A stretch of 64,000 bases of DNA from Haloplanus sp. CK5-1. Lineage in GTDB: Archaea > Halobacteriota > Halobacteria > Halobacteriales > Haloferacaceae. The notes beneath the pieces were generated by a model, which saw only the letters and a list, made by a program, of their open reading frames with translations, had not been told where the DNA came from and made no database searches. The stretch is from the NCBI RefSeq assembly GCF_037201915.1, contig NZ_CP147505.1, positions 2,666,001 through 2,730,000 of the forward strand, written 5' to 3'. Positions 33,896-43,271 of this stretch are shown piece after piece. Position 1 is the stretch's first letter. Every line of letters starts with the position of its first letter. The translations under genes and the position numbers were made by a program.

Positions 33896-35287
33896 GTGAG
33901 CCGCCCCCGAGTCACTCGACCGACGCTTCTTCGACTCGCCGTCCTGGCGGTGGTGTGTGTGCTCCTCCTCCCCTCGGCAGCCTCGGCGTTGACCTACGAC
34001 CCCGCGGAGGACACGAACCTCGAACCCGGGACGATCGAGCGCCCAGCCGACGGCTCGACGGTCATCAGTGCACAGGGGTACACGTTCCGTGGGAACACGA
34101 ACCCCAAGAAGCCCGCACGCCTCGTCTCCGTCGGTCCGGAGGGTGACCTCGACTGGACGCACGACGACACCGTCGGTGGCGACGCGTGGTTCTTCGAGGT
34201 CGATCCCATGCCCAACGGGAACCTGCTCGTCTCCTCGCCACGAGCGGGCGACACGGTTATCTTCGAGTTCGACCCCGGCACGGAGGAACGCGTCTGGCAG
34301 GAGCGCTTCGACATGACGGACACGCACGGCGTCGCCTCCCTCGGCGACGACCGCATCGCCATCGCGAACATGCGAGCGTGGAACGAGTCGACCGGCGTCA
34401 GCGAGGACCGGATCGTCGTCTACGACCGCTCGACCGGGGAGGTCACCTGGGAGTGGAAGTTCAAGAACCACTACCCCGCGGGCACCGACGGCGGGTACAG
34501 CGCCGACTGGACCCACGTCAACGACGTCGAACCGATCGGCGACGACCGCCTCCTGCTGTCGCCGCGCAACTTCGATCAGGCCATCGTCGTCGACATGGAG
34601 AGCAAGGAGATCGTCGAGCGTCTCGGGAGCGACGACGACTACGACGTGTTGCGCGAACAGCACAGCCCCGACTGGCTCGAGAGCGAGAACGGGACGCCGA
34701 CCATCCTCGTCGCCGACAGCGAGAACGACCGCGTCGTGGAGTACGCCAAGGAGGACGGGGAGTGGGTCCGGACGTGGGAGGTGGGTTCGGAGTCGCTCAA
34801 CTGGCCCCGGGACGCCGACCGCCTCCCGAACGGCAACACGCTGATCACGGACACGCTCAACCACCGCGTGATGGAGGTGACGCCGACGGGCGAGGTGGTC
34901 TGGGAGTACTACGCGACGTGGGGGCCGTACGACGCCGAGCGCCCGGTCCACGGCGACGACTCCAACGGGCCGACGATCCGCGACATGAACGCGAGTGGGA
35001 GTTACGCCATCACCGGGAGCGCGAACCTCACCACGGGAACGGAGGGATCATTCGTCGCGGGCGGCCTGCGCACGACGTTCGAGGGGACGCCCGTGGAGGG
35101 AGTGGCCGACGAGGTGGCGACCCGGTGGGCACACGTGCTGCCGTGGCTCCGCCCCGTCTGGATGTCCGAGTCGGACGTCGTCGCGGCTATCGGCGCGCTC
35201 CTGGTCGTCTTGGGTTGGACTGGGGAAGAACTGCTCGTGCGGCGACGACGGATCGGGAGCCACGTTCGGCGACTCGCGGATCGCTGA
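33896..35287 (+). CDS. Arylsulfotransferase-like exported beta-propeller protein
   Basis: A 463-residue protein. It has an N-terminal signal or anchor helix (LRLAVLAVVCVLLLPSAASA), then a six-bladed-propeller-like body with repeats ending in a D-x-N or N-H pattern such as NGNTLITDTLNHRVMEV, and a C-terminal transmembrane helix (VVAAIGALLVVLGWT) followed by a basic tail. This matches the haloarchaeal arylsulfotransferase (ASST) family, but catalytic His residues cannot be verified. GTG 33896 is the start. It is probably cotranscribed with the Agl23-like gene. Confidence 0.82.
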   Translation: MSRPRVTRPTLLRLAVLAVVCVLLLPSAASALTYDPAEDTNLEPGTIERPADGSTVISAQGYTFRGNTNPKKPARLVSVGPEGDLDWTHDDTVGGDAWFFEVDPMPNGNLLVSSPRAGDTVIFEFDPGTEERVWQERFDMTDTHGVASLGDDRIAIANMRAWNESTGVSEDRIVVYDRSTGEVTWEWKFKNHYPAGTDGGYSADWTHVNDVEPIGDDRLLLSPRNFDQAIVVDMESKEIVERLGSDDDYDVLREQHSPDWLESENGTPTILVADSENDRVVEYAKEDGEWVRTWEVGSESLNWPRDADRLPNGNTLITDTLNHRVMEVTPTGEVVWEYYATWGPYDAERPVHGDDSNGPTIRDMNASGSYAITGSANLTTGTEGSFVAGGLRTTFEGTPVEGVADEVATRWAHVLPWLRPVWMSESDVVAAIGALLVVLGWTGEELLVRRRRIGSHVRRLADR

Positions 35288-35363
35288 GGGCCACGCAGCC
35301 CCGGGGTATGGTGACGCTACCACGACCCGTGAGACTAAAACCCTCCCCGCACGGAATCGAGTC

Positions 35364-37817
35364 ATGGACTATCACGCCGCTGCGGACTTTCTCTCCGACC
35401 TCCGCCGGTTCGCAGTCGAACCGGGGACGGAGTCGGTTCGGGATCTGTTGACGCGCCTCGACGACCCACAGGCGGGCGTCACGTTCGTCCAAGTCGCCGG
35501 CTCGAACGGCAAGGGAAGCACGGCGCGTATGACCGAGTCGATCCTGCGCGAGGCCGGGTACCGAGTCGGGCTCTACACGTCGCCACACTTCGACGACGTC
35601 CGCGAGCGGATCGGGGTCGACGGTCGGAAGATACCCGAATCGGCAGTCGTCGAGTTCGTCGACCAGGTACGCCCGTTCCTCGTCGATCGGGCGGTCGAGG
35701 GGGAACCCCTCACTTCCTTCGAGACGCTCACCGCGATGGCTCTCTGGCACTTCGGCCGTTCGGACGTGGACGTGGCGGTGCTGGAAGTCGGGATGGGCGG
35801 CCGCCTCGACGCGACGAGCGTCGTCGATCCCGTCGCCGCGGCGGTGACGGCGGTGAGCCTCGAACACACCGAGGTCCTTGGCGAGTCGATCGACGACATC
35901 GCCGCCGAACAGGTGACGGTCGCACCCGACGACGCGCCGTTGGTGACGGGCTCGGCGGGCGAGGCACGCGACGCCGTCCGCCGGCACGCGCCCGACACCG
36001 TCGCCGTCGGGACCGCTGCCGAATCACCGGACGTGACCGTCCGCTACGACGGCCTCGTCAACCACACCGAGGCGGCGGTGGGGATCGCCGGCGACGACTG
36101 GGGGATCGAGACACGGGTTCCGATGCCTGGATCGTATCAGGCCCGGAACGCCGGCGTTGCGGCCGCACTCGCCCGGCAGGTGGGCGACGTCGTCGAGGGG
36201 AGCGTGACCGAGGCGCACCTCGCCCGCGGCATCAGGAGCGCCCACTGGCCCGGGCGGTTCGAGGTGATGGAGCGCGAGCCGCTGGTCGTCCTCGACGGCG
36301 CACACAACCCCGGCGCGTGTGCGGCAGTCGCCGAGACGCTCGGCGAGTACGACTACGACGACCTCCACCTCGTCTTCGGGTCGATGCACGACAAGGACCA
36401 CCAGTGGATGGTCGACGAACTGCCGTCGCCGTCGTCGGTGTGGGCCTGCGCGCCGGCCCACGAGCGGGCGGCCGATCCCGCGGTGCTCGCCACTGCCTTC
36501 GAAGCCGGCGGGACCGCCGACGCGACCGCCGCACCCACGGTGTCGGCGGCGCTTTCCCGTGCCCGCGAGGCGGCCGCTCCCGACGACTGTATCCTCGTCG
36601 TGGGGTCGCTGTTCGCCGTCGGCGAGGCGCGGCGGACGTGGTCCCGGCTCGCCGTTCCCCGGGAGGTCGACACCGTCGACGACGCGCGGACGACCCTCGA
36701 CCGCTCGAACTCCGACGCGGACGCTACGGTCGCCGAGGACAGTGTCCACCGGGTCGCGACCGTCCGCCTCGACCGCCGGGAGGCGCGAGCGATCGACCGC
36801 GCCGCCGGGCGGGCCGGCGCGACGGCGGTGACTGCCGACTACCGGACCGGGCGCGAACTCCGGCCGGCGGTGCTCTCGGGGACGCGGACCGAACTCCGAT
36901 CCCTCCTCGCCGCGGTCGGCGACGAGTACGGCGGCGTCGCCGACCGCCTGCGTGAGGCCGTCGGTCTCGGGGCCGACACACCGACCCACGGCTACCCGTG
37001 GGAGGAACGCCCGTCGGTGATGGGTATCCTGAACGTGACGCCGGACAGTTTCCACGACGGCGGTGACTACTTCGATCCGACGGCTGCGGTCGATCGCGCC
37101 GAGGCGATGGTCGAGGCGGGTGCGGACGTGATCGACGTGGGCGGCGAGAGCACGCGCCCCGGAGCCGACCCGGTGTCGGCCGCCGAGGAGATAGAGCGCG
37201 TCCGCCCGGTGATCGACGCCCTGTCCGACCTCGACGCCCTCGTCTCCATCGACACCCGCAAGGCCGAGGTGGCGCGGGCCGCCCTCGACGCCGGAGCCGA
37301 CGTCCTCAACGACGTGACTGGGCTCGCCGACCCGGAGATGCGCTTTCTCGCCGCCGAGTACGACGTGCCGGTCGTCGTGATGCACAGCATCGACGCGCCG
37401 GTCGTCCCCGACAAGACCGTCGCCTACGACGACGTGGTGTCGGACGTGATCGACGAACTCGCCGAACGGGTGGCGCTCGCCGAACGTGCCGGCCTCGACC
37501 GAGAGAAGGTGATCGTCGACCCCGGCCTCGGCTTCGGCAAGGAACCGGTCGAGGAGTTCGAACTCCTCGACCGCCTCGGCGAGTTCCGGGCGCTCGGCTG
37601 TCCGGTCTTGGTCGGCCACTCCCACAAGTCCATGTTCGGCTACCTCGGGCAGGGTGCGGACGAGCGCCTGCCGGCTACCGTCGCGACGACGGCGCTCGCC
37701 GTCGACCGGGGGGCCGACCTCGTCAGGGTCCACGACGTGCCCGAGAACGTCGCCGCGGTCCGAGCGGCCGTCGCGACGGCCGACGCCGAGTCGACGCCCG
37801 AGGACTGGCGGGCGTGA
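35364..37817 (+). CDS. folCP: FolC-FolP fusion: folylpolyglutamate/dihydrofolate synthase plus dihydropteroate synthase
   Basis: An 817-residue bifunctional folate enzyme, as known in haloarchaea. Residues 1 to about 430 are the Mur-ligase-type FolC half: P-loop QVAGSNGKGSTA, ALWHFGRSDVDVAVLEVGMG and LVVLDGAHNPGA. A linker of about 110 residues follows, unrelated to either. From about 545 the DHPS barrel begins with VMGILNVTPDSFHDGGDYF and ends with GHSHKSMFG and TTALAVDRGADLVRVHD. It performs the consecutive steps joining pterin with p-aminobenzoate and then glutamate. ATG 35364; the gene is followed by the NRDE gene after 30 nt. Confidence 0.93.
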   Translation: MDYHAAADFLSDLRRFAVEPGTESVRDLLTRLDDPQAGVTFVQVAGSNGKGSTARMTESILREAGYRVGLYTSPHFDDVRERIGVDGRKIPESAVVEFVDQVRPFLVDRAVEGEPLTSFETLTAMALWHFGRSDVDVAVLEVGMGGRLDATSVVDPVAAAVTAVSLEHTEVLGESIDDIAAEQVTVAPDDAPLVTGSAGEARDAVRRHAPDTVAVGTAAESPDVTVRYDGLVNHTEAAVGIAGDDWGIETRVPMPGSYQARNAGVAAALARQVGDVVEGSVTEAHLARGIRSAHWPGRFEVMEREPLVVLDGAHNPGACAAVAETLGEYDYDDLHLVFGSMHDKDHQWMVDELPSPSSVWACAPAHERAADPAVLATAFEAGGTADATAAPTVSAALSRAREAAAPDDCILVVGSLFAVGEARRTWSRLAVPREVDTVDDARTTLDRSNSDADATVAEDSVHRVATVRLDRREARAIDRAAGRAGATAVTADYRTGRELRPAVLSGTRTELRSLLAAVGDEYGGVADRLREAVGLGADTPTHGYPWEERPSVMGILNVTPDSFHDGGDYFDPTAAVDRAEAMVEAGADVIDVGGESTRPGADPVSAAEEIERVRPVIDALSDLDALVSIDTRKAEVARAALDAGADVLNDVTGLADPEMRFLAAEYDVPVVVMHSIDAPVVPDKTVAYDDVVSDVIDELAERVALAERAGLDREKVIVDPGLGFGKEPVEEFELLDRLGEFRALGCPVLVGHSHKSMFGYLGQGADERLPATVATTALAVDRGADLVRVHDVPENVAAVRAAVATADAESTPEDWRA

Positions 37818-37847
37818 TTTAACACGCCGGCTCACCTACCCGACGCC

Positions 37848-38618
37848 GTGTGCACGCTCACGCTCGCCTGGCAGGTGTTTGCGGACGCGCCGGTCGTCGT
37901 CGCAGCCAACCGCGACGAGCGATCCGACCGAGCCTCGGAGCCACCGTGCCGGACCGGGTCGGATCCGGCGGTCGTCGCCCCCCGTGACGCCGAGGCCGGC
38001 GGCACGTGGATCGGACACAACGACGCCGGACTGTTCGTCGGGATCACCAACCGCCCGACAGAGGGGACCCCCGCCGAGCGATCCCGGGGGTTGCTAGTCG
38101 ACGACGCCCTCCGAGAGTTCGACGCGCGGGCGGCCGCCGAACTCGTCGAACGCGCCGTCGACGCCGACGCCTACGACGGGTTCAACCTCGTCGTCGCCGA
38201 CGGCGAGAGCGCGTTCCTGTTCGAGTGGGACGGCGACTTCCGGCGGACGCGACTCGGCCCGGGCGTCCACGTCGTCGTCAACAACGGGGCGGCCCTCGGC
38301 GGCGGCGGGCACGTCGCCGACGCGTTCGTCGTACCGGAGGGCCCCGCCGCCGAGTGTGCGACCGAACGCGCGGACGACGCTCGCGCGGTCCGGGCGGCGC
38401 TGACACCCGAACCCGGCGAGGCGTCGGCGGCGTGGCTCGACCGGGCCGGGGACGTCCTCGCCGACCACGACGTCGGCGTCTGCATCCACGCCGAGGGCTA
38501 CGGCACGCGGTCGTCGTCCCTCCTCCGCCTCGGCAAGACACCCGAGTATCTGTTCGCCGACGGACCGCCCTGCGAGACGCCGTACCGTCCGGTCGACGCG
38601 GGTGAAGGTCAAGTTTAA
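37848..38618 (+). CDS. NRDE/TANGO2 family protein
   Basis: A 256-residue protein beginning MCTLTLAWQ (GTG start). It has the N-terminal Cys of Ntn-hydrolase-like TANGO2 proteins and the family motif VAANRDERSDRAS, followed by GGTWIGHNDAGLFVGITNRP. The catalytic role is not established for the family. It lies 30 nt after folCP on the same strand and is probably cotranscribed. Confidence 0.85.
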   Translation: MCTLTLAWQVFADAPVVVAANRDERSDRASEPPCRTGSDPAVVAPRDAEAGGTWIGHNDAGLFVGITNRPTEGTPAERSRGLLVDDALREFDARAAAELVERAVDADAYDGFNLVVADGESAFLFEWDGDFRRTRLGPGVHVVVNNGAALGGGGHVADAFVVPEGPAAECATERADDARAVRAALTPEPGEASAAWLDRAGDVLADHDVGVCIHAEGYGTRSSSLLRLGKTPEYLFADGPPCETPYRPVDAGEGQV

Positions 38619-38675
38619 ACACGTCCCGGCGATTTGTCCGGGTATGTTCCGGACCGACGGTACGGAGGTGCGTCG

Positions 38676-39026
38676 ATGAGCGCGAGCGATACGGCGGACC
38701 TCTCGGCCGACGAACGTGCGGCGCTTGATCTCGTCCTCGAGACGCGGGGGATCCACCAGAGCGATCTGTGGAAGGAACTCGACATCTCCTCGCGGAAAGG
38801 GAGTCGGATCGCCGAATCGCTCGTCGAGAGCGGCCTCATTCGGCGCGAGGAGACCGTCTACCAGGGACACAACACCTACTACCTGATGCCGACGGTCGAG
38901 GACCTCGATTTCGCGATGCTGATGGCCGGCGACATGCTCTCACCGTTCATCGGCGAGGAGGAAGTCGACCCCCGGAGCGACGCCTTCTCGCAGTGGCTGA
39001 TGAACCTCGCGTACGAGGAGTACTGA
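38676..39026 (+). CDS. Winged-helix (MarR-like) transcriptional regulator
   Basis: A 116-residue protein with a winged helix at about 12-70: DERAALDLVLETRGIHQSDL, LDISSRKGSRIAESLVESG and the wing GLIRREETVYQGHNTYYL. The C-terminal part looks alpha-helical. ATG 38676 is preceded by a good Shine-Dalgarno GGAGGTG (38664-38670), unusual in haloarchaea, and a TATA-like GTTTAAAC (38613-38620) gives a leadered transcript. Target unknown. Confidence 0.85.
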   Translation: MSASDTADLSADERAALDLVLETRGIHQSDLWKELDISSRKGSRIAESLVESGLIRREETVYQGHNTYYLMPTVEDLDFAMLMAGDMLSPFIGEEEVDPRSDAFSQWLMNLAYEEY

Positions 39027-39100
39027 ACACACGGTAGTCGGGTCTGGTCGTCGGACCGAACGGAGAAGGTGAGGGAGGATAGTCCGCGGGACCGAGGCCG

Positions 39101-39859
39101 TTACTCGTCGTCGTCCGCGTCCTCCTCGCTCGGGAGGAGGTCGAAGTCGTCGAGGTGTGCCTCGATCTCGTCGTTGTCGAGTTCGTGGAACGCACCCGAC
39201 TCGGTGGTGATGCTTGCCACGTCGACGCCGGACGGTTCGAGCGTCCCCTCGTCCGCGGAGGCGAGTGCCCGGAGCGCGAGGGCGATGCCGCCGTCGAGGT
39301 CCAGGTTGTCGCCGTAGTTCTCCTCGAGGTACTCCTGGAGGTCACCACGGTTCGCACCGATGGAGACGGCCTTCCACTCGTAGGGCGTCCCCGAGGGGTC
39401 GGTCTCGTAGAGGCGCGGTTCGCCGTCCTCGATGCCGCCGACGAGGAGGGCGACGCCGAAGGGGCGGGCACCGCCGACCTGCGTGTACTGCTGGATGTGG
39501 TCGGTGACCTCCTTGGTGAGCGCTTCGATTCCGATGGGCTCGCTGTACCGGAGGCGGTTGACCTGTGCCTGCCGGCGAGCGAAGTCGATGAGCTGTCGCG
39601 CGTCTGCGACGTGCCCGGCGCTCGCGATACCGGCGTGGTCGTCGGCCTTGTGGATCTTCTCGACGCTCGTCGGCTCCATCAGCGGCGACCGGGAGCGCTT
39701 GTCCGCCGCCAGTACCACGCCCTCCTCGGTTCGGACGCCGATGCTCGCTGTTCCTCGCTTGACGGCCTCTCGTGCGTATTCGACCTGGTAGAGGCGGCCA
39801 TCGGGCGAGAAGATGGTTATCCCGCGGTCGTATGCCTGTTGTTGGGCTTGTCCCTGCAT
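39101..39859 (-). CDS. psmA: 20S proteasome alpha subunit
   Basis: A 252-residue structural subunit of the proteasome outer ring that controls substrate entry. The family start YDRGITIFSPDGRLYQVEYA is exact, and GTASIGVRTEEGVVLAADKRS and the HAGIASAGHVADARQL block follow. The C-terminal acidic tail (about 235-252) is haloarchaeal. Its beta partner is not in the window. A possible TATA (minus-strand GTATTTAGG, about 40010) lies 150 nt upstream, so the mRNA may have a leader. Confidence 0.96.
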   Translation of the reverse strand: MQGQAQQQAYDRGITIFSPDGRLYQVEYAREAVKRGTASIGVRTEEGVVLAADKRSRSPLMEPTSVEKIHKADDHAGIASAGHVADARQLIDFARRQAQVNRLRYSEPIGIEALTKEVTDHIQQYTQVGGARPFGVALLVGGIEDGEPRLYETDPSGTPYEWKAVSIGANRGDLQEYLEENYGDNLDLDGGIALALRALASADEGTLEPSGVDVASITTESGAFHELDNDEIEAHLDDFDLLPSEEDADDDE

Positions 39860-40079
39860 TGTATCACGTTGACTCTGACTCGAAATCGAGTGCGGCCGTC
39901 TCCGGGTCTCGGTCGGTGTGACGTCTGCTCCGGTCGCGGATCGCCGATCCGACGGTCACTCCCGAACACGACGCGTCTCTCGGTCGCTACTCCGGCCCGG
40001 GCTCCTAAATACCTTTCTTACTCGGGCCCTATCGCTCGATACTTCCGGACGCGTCGACGCTCCGGCGGTCGCGACCCCG

Positions 40080-40439
40080 TCATCGCTCCCCGCTCAGGAA
40101 CGCTTCACACCCTCGAACGGTCCCCGACACGCCGCGGACCCACAGGCCGACCGGGTCCTCGTCGACGGCGTCCACGCAAGCGAGCGCCGCCCGCCCGGAC
40201 GACACCTCGCCGTGGCGGGCGCGGACGACCGCCTCACCGTGCCCCGTCTCGCCGTCGAACCGGTAGCGCAACACCCGGAGGTCGGCGTCCGCGCTCCCGG
40301 CGTCGCCCAACAGGTTGCCAGCGGCGTACCACACCGCCCGCTGGAACGCCCGCCGCGGGACGTCGACGCCGGATGGCGTCTCCAGTTCGACGGCGAGATA
40401 CCGCCAGCGCGGGCGGAGATGCTTCGGCAGGTGTTTCAT
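40080..40439 (-). CDS. rnp2: Ribonuclease P protein component 2 (Pop5)
   Basis: A 119-residue RNase P protein that helps process tRNA 5' ends. The start MKHLPKHLRPRWRYLAVELE and the segment FQRAVWYAAGNLLGDAG match archaeal Pop5. It is coupled to the Rpp30 gene by a 4-nt overlap (start 40439, Rpp30 stop 40436-40438). Its partner proteins form the complex with Rpp30 on the RNA. Confidence 0.92.
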   Translation of the reverse strand: MKHLPKHLRPRWRYLAVELETPSGVDVPRRAFQRAVWYAAGNLLGDAGSADADLRVLRYRFDGETGHGEAVVRARHGEVSSGRAALACVDAVDEDPVGLWVRGVSGTVRGCEAFLSGER

Positions 40440-41140
40440 CCGCTACCCCCGCTCCCGTCGCCGTCGTACCGTCCCCGTTCGACGCCGGGTTCCACGAACG
40501 ACTCGGACCGTCGGTGCCGATTTCGAGCCGCGAGATCACCCCACTCCCCGAGGCCCGCCCGGATCGTATCGGGGTCGAACCCAACCGCCTCGCCGACGGC
40601 GACGAGTTCCCGCGGCGCGCGCACTTGGAGGCGCGACGCCGCGTTCGCGCTGACGACGAACGGCGCGTCCGCGTCGGCGACGAGTTCGCGGAGTTTGCGC
40701 AGGTCCCGCAGCGCCCGCACCCGCCGCCCGCCGGTCGCCCGGAGGACTGGTCCGAGGTCGAACTCGATGCGGACGCCGTGGGTCGCCGCCGCGTTCGCGA
40801 GGACGTGGTTCACGTCGCCGTCGTCGGCCATCGGGCGGGTGAGCACGTCGACCCGGTCGCTCTCGACTGCGAAGCGATTGAGGCGGTCGGTGCCGCCACG
40901 CACACAGAGGATCGTGTGGTCGGGGCGGCGCCCGCCGACCGCGCCGCTCGCGTGTTCGGGGTCGGACGCCACGATCTCGACGGCGTCGACGACGTCGATA
41001 CCCGTCGCCTCGCGGAGCGCCGCGTGATCGGGTGTGGCGTCCCGTGCCCGGAGGACGACCCCCTCGTAGCCCATCCGGGCCGTGGTTGCGACGAGGCGCT
41101 CTCCTCCCTCATCGCCGTCGACGTGGACCGCCTCGTACAT
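40436..41140 (-). CDS. rnp3: Ribonuclease P protein component 3 (Rpp30)
   Basis: A 234-residue TIM-barrel-like RNase P protein. It begins MYEAVHVDGDEG and has VVLRARDATPDH, the strand VDAVEIVASDPEHA and VNHVLANAAATHGVRIEFDL, as in archaeal Rpp30. It works with Pop5 in the RNase P holoenzyme. ATG 41140 was chosen over longer in-frame starts without similarity. First gene of the rnp3-rnp2 pair, upstream of psmA. Confidence 0.92.
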   Translation of the reverse strand: MYEAVHVDGDEGGERLVATTARMGYEGVVLRARDATPDHAALREATGIDVVDAVEIVASDPEHASGAVGGRRPDHTILCVRGGTDRLNRFAVESDRVDVLTRPMADDGDVNHVLANAAATHGVRIEFDLGPVLRATGGRRVRALRDLRKLRELVADADAPFVVSANAASRLQVRAPRELVAVGEAVGFDPDTIRAGLGEWGDLAARNRHRRSESFVEPGVERGRYDGDGSGGSG

Positions 41141-41262
41141 GGGCGGACCGATGGGGCCCGGGCGCTTGGGGGTTGCGCTTCGTACGGATTGTTGTAAGTC
41201 ATTACGCATGAGTGGACGGACTGCCTCGGCGACTCGCCGGTGAACAGTCACGACAAACTGTA

Positions 41263-42393
41263 TCAGTACAGCGCCGCCAGTCCGTCGGTCAGCGCCGTCG
41301 CCGCCCGCCGCACGTCCTCGATCCGGACGTACTCCCTGTCGGCGTGGGCGACGGGTCCCGTCTCGTCGGCGAGGACGCCGGGGCCGAAGACGACCGTCGG
41401 CGCTGGCGTGAAGTAGGAGGCCTCGGTCGCGGCACCGAAGGGGCGGACGGTCCCACCCTCGCCGTCGGTGACACGGTCGGCCGCAGCCGCGAGCGTCCGG
41501 ACGATCGGTTCGTCGGCGTTGGTCGCGAACGCCTCGAAGAAGGGCGTCGGGCGCTCGGTCAGGTCGAAGGAGACGCCGACCGTGTCGGGTGTGGCGTCGT
41601 CGACGGCCGCCTCAAGGTCGGCCCGGAATCCCTCGGCCGACTCCGGGGGGACGCTCCGGCGGTCGACGGTGATCGCACAGTCGGCGGGCACCTGGTTCGT
41701 CGCCTCGCCCCCCTCGACGACCGTCGGGGTGAGCGTCGCCGGGCCGAGGTCGGGGTGGGGCTCGCGGTCCGCGTCGAAGGTTCGGACCGCGCCGAGTGCG
41801 CCCTCCGCCGCGGCGACGGCGTTGGCTCCCGCCTCCGGTTCGGCGGCGTGGGCGTTGCGCCCGGAGAGGGTGATCGTCCCCTCGAACCGGCCCTTCGCGG
41901 CCGTGCAGACGTCCAGCCCGGTCGGTTCGCCGACCACGTACGCGTCGGCGGCCCCCCGAGGCGCCTCGCCATCGACGCCCGGCAAGACCGAGAGGTCGAG
42001 CGCCGCCGCACCCGTCGAGTACACCTCCTCGTCGGGCGTGACGGCGAGGGTCAGTCGCCCCCCTCCAGGGTTGACCGCGAGAAACGCCGACAGGATCGCC
42101 GCGAGCGGCCCCTTGGCGTCACAGGAGCCACGGCCGTGGATCGGCCCCTCCTCGTTGTCGCGGCGGTACGGGACGTGTGGCGACACGGTGTCGATGTGGG
42201 TGTTCAGGACGATGTGTGGCGATCCAAACCCCCGCGTGGCGAGCGTGTTGCCCGCGTCGTCGACGAGGGGGTCGATTCCGTTCTCGCGGAGCGTCTCGAC
42301 GAGGAACTCGCGCATCTCGCCCACGTCCTCGTGTGACTCGATCCGGACGGCGGTATCGAGGAAGGCGATGGGATCGAACTCGTCGTCGGTCAC
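41263..42393 (-). CDS. dapE: Succinyl-diaminopimelate desuccinylase (M20 family)
   Basis: A 376-residue di-zinc amidohydrolase for the desuccinylation step of lysine synthesis. Metal-site motifs are visible: IVLNTHIDTV (His, Asp), HGRGSCDAKGPLAA, TPDEEVYS, GEPTGLD and AAHAAEP-like NAHAAEPEA. GTG 42393 overlaps the dapF stop by 4 nt. It is the last gene of the lysine operon. It could act on acetyl-lysine or acetyl-ornithine instead, since M20 members are hard to separate by sequence, but the operon decides in favour of dapE. Confidence 0.88.
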   Translation of the reverse strand: MTDDEFDPIAFLDTAVRIESHEDVGEMREFLVETLRENGIDPLVDDAGNTLATRGFGSPHIVLNTHIDTVSPHVPYRRDNEEGPIHGRGSCDAKGPLAAILSAFLAVNPGGGRLTLAVTPDEEVYSTGAAALDLSVLPGVDGEAPRGAADAYVVGEPTGLDVCTAAKGRFEGTITLSGRNAHAAEPEAGANAVAAAEGALGAVRTFDADREPHPDLGPATLTPTVVEGGEATNQVPADCAITVDRRSVPPESAEGFRADLEAAVDDATPDTVGVSFDLTERPTPFFEAFATNADEPIVRTLAAAADRVTDGEGGTVRPFGAATEASYFTPAPTVVFGPGVLADETGPVAHADREYVRIEDVRRAATALTDGLAALY

Positions 42394-43271
42394 GCCACGT
42401 CCTCCACGTCGACGTCGAACTCGCGTTCGACCGGCCCGGTCAGGGTCGCAGGGCCGTCGTCCGGGACGACGATCACGAGGTCGCCCCCCGGCGGCGACAC
42501 CCGAACCGGCCCGTCGGTCTCCAGGCGGCCGGTGCGCTTCGCGGCGGCGACAAGCGCGACGGCACCGGTGCCACAGGCCAGCGTCTCGCCCTCGACGCCG
42601 CGTTCGAAGGTCCGCTGGCGGAACGCCGCCGGTGCGCCGGGCGCGCCCTCGCGGGCGTCGTCGTCGATTTCGACCCGCGAGGCGAGCGTGACGTTCGCTC
42701 CCTCGGGGAAGATGGTCGCGTGACGCACCGGCGGCGCGACCGCATCGAGGTCGACCTCGTCCACGTCGTCGACGAACGCGACGGCGTGGGGGACGCCCGT
42801 GTTCAGAGCGGTGACTGTCAGCCCCTCGATTGGCGTGTCGATCAGCGGCCCGCCGGCGTCGTGAGCCAGCGGGACGTCCGCGGGGTCGAACGAGGGTCGT
42901 CCCATCTCGACGGTGACGCCCTCGCTCCGGACGACGGCGTGGCGGTCGCCCGCCGGCGTCCCGATCACGACCTCCCGTTCGCCGGTCTCGCGGGCCGCCC
43001 ACGTCGCGGCGACGCGCGCGCCGTTGCCACACATCGCCGCGACCGAGCCGTCGGGTTGGACGAGCGTCATCGTCACCCGAACGGGCGAGGCGGTCGGATC
43101 GAGGTCCAGAAAGAGGACGCCGTCGGCGCCCGTCCGCTCGCCGCCCACGCCCGTCTCGCGGTCGCAGTGGGTCGCCGCGAACGCCGCGCGGTCCGTCACC
43201 GGCGCGTCCGCCGGTACGACGAGGAAGTCGTTCTCCGTCCCGTGGAACTTCTCCGCCCGGATGGTCATCAT
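42390..43271 (-). CDS. dapF: Diaminopimelate epimerase
   Basis: A 293-residue cofactor-free epimerase converting LL- to meso-diaminopimelate. The two catalytic cysteines are in MCGNGAR (residues about 79-85) and LACGTGAVAL (about 230-239). The N-terminal AEKFHGTENDFLVV is typical. Its start overlaps the lysA stop and its stop the dapE start, so it is translationally coupled in the lysine operon. Confidence 0.95.
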   Translation of the reverse strand: MMTIRAEKFHGTENDFLVVPADAPVTDRAAFAATHCDRETGVGGERTGADGVLFLDLDPTASPVRVTMTLVQPDGSVAAMCGNGARVAATWAARETGEREVVIGTPAGDRHAVVRSEGVTVEMGRPSFDPADVPLAHDAGGPLIDTPIEGLTVTALNTGVPHAVAFVDDVDEVDLDAVAPPVRHATIFPEGANVTLASRVEIDDDAREGAPGAPAAFRQRTFERGVEGETLACGTGAVALVAAAKRTGRLETDGPVRVSPPGGDLVIVVPDDGPATLTGPVEREFDVDVEDVA

